Of a DNA stretch of 63,947 nt, positions 62,376 to 63,947 are shown piece by piece. This DNA is from Bacillota bacterium (GTDB lineage: Bacteria > Bacillota > UBA994 > UBA5500): the NCBI GenBank assembly GCA_023436245.1, contig JAEZJZ010000012.1:1-63947 (forward strand). Direction: 5' to 3'. A program made the position numbers and the translations under genes. The notes below the pieces were generated by a model, which saw only the letters and a list, made by a program, of their open reading frames with translations, did no database searches and had not been told where the DNA came from. Each line of letters begins with the position of its first letter. Position 1 is the first letter of the stretch.

Positions 62376-63823
62376 TGGCCGGCCTCCTTGATCAGCAGAT
62401 CATACTGATTGAGGTTAGGCGTTGGTAGAGTCAACTGCAGTCTTTCTGGAACTTGGATGGTGTGCGCTGGGCCACGCACTTTGGAGAGCAGCAACTGCCT
62501 GACCACCGTCGCTGTAGGTCGGCCCATGTCCAGTGCTTTTTCAAGGGCTACTGTTAGATCCTCCAGCGCAAACTCCCTGGCCAGGAGCAGGATACGGGCG
62601 AACTCCTTGTATCCGGCCTGCCGTAGGCCAAGCTCATTTCGCGCTCGGATGAAGGCTTCTGGCATGCTTCTTAGGAACTTGGCCCGAGAGGCAGCCCGCA
62701 TCTTCTGCTCTAAAGGCCCCAGATAATGCCGAAAGTCCATCACGAAGTCCCCCCGCTGAAAAGACCGGGGATGGCTGGCAAGCAACCGACCCTGGTCACA
62801 CAGATCGACCCTCTCTGGATATGCATCCAACCTCAGAACCCTGCCGACGAACTCGCTCGGAGCTGAGTATTTCACTCGCAAATGACTGACCAGGCAGAGC
62901 TTATCCACCAACACCGCCGTGCTAATACAGGCCCGGAATCCATCATTGGCTGGTCGAAGCGCGGCCTTTTCCTGTTCCCAATCATCACTCAAGCGGTGCT
63001 TCTCCCGTTCGCACCACGCAGCCAGGATGGCATTCAGTTCGTCAAGGGAGGCGACATCGGGAACCGGCACCAAGGTATTGCGGCGGCAATAGCCGACTAG
63101 GTTCTCAACCGCCCCTTTCTCATTGCCCTTGGCTGGATTGCAGAACTCACTGTCAAAGAGATAGTGGGCCCTGAGACTTGAGAACAGATTCGTCTCTTGC
63201 CGTTCTGGCCCACCGAGCAGTTTCTTGACTGTGATACTGGCATTGTCGTAGCGACAGCGCAGTGGAACCCCTAGGTCTGTGAATGCCCGAACATGGCCAT
63301 CCAAGAAACACTCCATCTTCTCGGAACGGTAGGCATAGACGAAGGGCACTTTGCTAGCACGTAACCGCAAACAGAACAGGTGGACCTTGCTCTCCTTTCC
63401 GTTCAGCAGGATGGTGGCCTGGCCGAAATCCACCTGCGCCTCCTCGCCGTAGCCGGCATCTTGTGGTATGTAAGCTTCTGACGGGACGGCTCTTAGAGCA
63501 CCAACCGTGCGACGCACGGTTGATTGCGCCCCCCTAAAGTCGTACTCCGCCACCAAGCGGTCGTAGATGCGACGGGCGGTGTGCCGCTGCTTCTTCGGAG
63601 CATGCTTGTCTTGTTCAAGCCACTCCGAGATGACTTCTATGTAATCCTTCATGACTGGCATGGGTTGTCTGGCACGCGGCTTGTATTTGGGCACGTCCGC
63701 ATCTTTTAGGGCCTCGCGGATGTACTGCCGAGAGCGTCCAGTCTCCCGCGCAATCTTCCTGATTGACCACCCTTCTCGAAAATGCTGTTTTCGGATAGAC
63801 TCTTTAGTGACCATCTTATGCAC
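62372..63823 (-). CDS. istA: IS21-family transposase IstA
   Basis: 483 residues. N-terminal helix-turn-helix (HFREGWSIRKIARETGRSRQYIREAL), then a DDE integrase core with first Asp in GEEAQVDFGQ, second in RYDNASITVKKLLG and Glu in GNEKGAVENLVGYCRRN. Full length for the family, with no frameshift, so likely active. The GTG start is 7 bases after GGAGG. Confidence 0.95.
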   Translation of the reverse strand: MHKMVTKESIRKQHFREGWSIRKIARETGRSRQYIREALKDADVPKYKPRARQPMPVMKDYIEVISEWLEQDKHAPKKQRHTARRIYDRLVAEYDFRGAQSTVRRTVGALRAVPSEAYIPQDAGYGEEAQVDFGQATILLNGKESKVHLFCLRLRASKVPFVYAYRSEKMECFLDGHVRAFTDLGVPLRCRYDNASITVKKLLGGPERQETNLFSSLRAHYLFDSEFCNPAKGNEKGAVENLVGYCRRNTLVPVPDVASLDELNAILAAWCEREKHRLSDDWEQEKAALRPANDGFRACISTAVLVDKLCLVSHLRVKYSAPSEFVGRVLRLDAYPERVDLCDQGRLLASHPRSFQRGDFVMDFRHYLGPLEQKMRAASRAKFLRSMPEAFIRARNELGLRQAGYKEFARILLLAREFALEDLTVALEKALDMGRPTATVVRQLLLSKVRGPAHTIQVPERLQLTLPTPNLNQYDLLIKEAGQ

Positions 63824-63947
63824 AACCTTTCCTCCTGTCCTCTTGCTGTCTCTCAACTACAAGAGTAACAGGGTGATGTGCTAAGGTGGTCAACTTTTCG
63901 GTTAGCGTTTTCCTTCAAAGTGGTCAACTATTACGTTAGCAAACACA

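Larger units (their letters stand above)
61332..63947. mobile_element. IS21-family insertion sequence (apparently complete)
   Basis: The left end begins TGTGAATGTCAATCGAAAAG and the right end, read inward, begins TGTGTTTGCTAACGTAATAG. Both carry repeated AAAAGTTGACCACC units: 61347-61360 and 61371-61384 on the left, 63885-63898 on the right, plus a shorter GTGGTCAACT at 63920. These are the multiple transposase-binding sites typical of IS21. It contains istA and istB. The window stops exactly at the right end, so the target-site duplication cannot be checked. Confidence 0.9.

Overview
The window looks like the chromosome of a moderately GC-rich, endospore-forming, anaerobic Bacillota, most likely Clostridia. 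The evidence is an alpha/beta-type small acid-soluble spore protein, a CwlD-like cortex amidase, a sporulation-type histidine kinase, a SCIFF peptide with its radical SAM maturase (a near-constant clostridial pair), a T-box on asnS, a PyrR-type leader on carAB, and the oxygen-sensitive indolepyruvate:ferredoxin oxidoreductase. Strong GGAGG ribosome binding sites are the rule, and GTG or TTG starts are common. Many upstream regions carry an extended -10 (TGN-TATAAT) with no clear -35. No gene could be checked against a database, so species-level placement is not attempted.

Layout. 1-4.8 kb: minus-strand Ski2-like helicase, MoaD/ThiS-like protein, PrsW-like protease and small unknown genes. 4.8-9.6 kb: sensor kinase, T-box plus asnS, then a polyprenol-kinase-like and CDF-like membrane pair. 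9.7-18.9 kb: tRNA-Ala(CGC), secreted M14 carboxypeptidase, iorAB, a NusG-II domain protein, a glyoxylate operon (4-hydroxy-2-oxoglutarate aldolase-like plus alanine-glyoxylate aminotransferase-like), an NlpC/P60 hydrolase and a GRxGG repeat protein. 19.0-23.5 kb: free methionine sulfoxide reductase, ArsR regulator, cupin-HD-GYP protein, gamma-glutamyltransferase. 23.8-31.8 kb: two adjacent ABC/FtsX-MacB-type export systems. 31.9-37.1 kb: S9 peptidase with two GNAT proteins, a 'quinate dehydrogenase'-like gene, SASP. 37.2-42.3 kb: CwlD, the SCIFF operon, glutaminase, D-aminopeptidase. 42.4-46.9 kb: carAB. 47.2-50.6 kb: two tandem MATE-like paralogs and a DUF421 gene split by an in-frame TAG. 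50.8-53.6 kb: ECF sigma factor operon and a small kinase. 54.3-57.7 kb: DUF6504 plus a DnaE polymerase. 57.7-61.3 kb: AIM24-like, LCP and MsrA proteins and a VanW protein cut off by an insertion sequence. 61.3 kb to the window end: an apparently complete IS21-family element.

How it fits together. Peptide and amino acid use recurs (M14, S9, GGT, DppA, glutaminase, IorAB, aminotransferase), as expected of an amino-acid-fermenting anaerobe. Envelope and sporulation functions are scattered through the window. Intergenic regions carry at least three families of short palindromic repeats. I did not find one clearly new multi-gene defence or biosynthetic system. The most interesting items are the carA leader, whose terminator hairpin contains the ribosome binding site; the SCIFF operon with a terminator between peptide and maturase; the DUF421 nonsense split between two matching palindromes; the dispersed two-hairpin repeats; the sigma-factor operon ending in a Yip1/signal-peptidase-like fusion; and the DUF6504-DnaE overlap.
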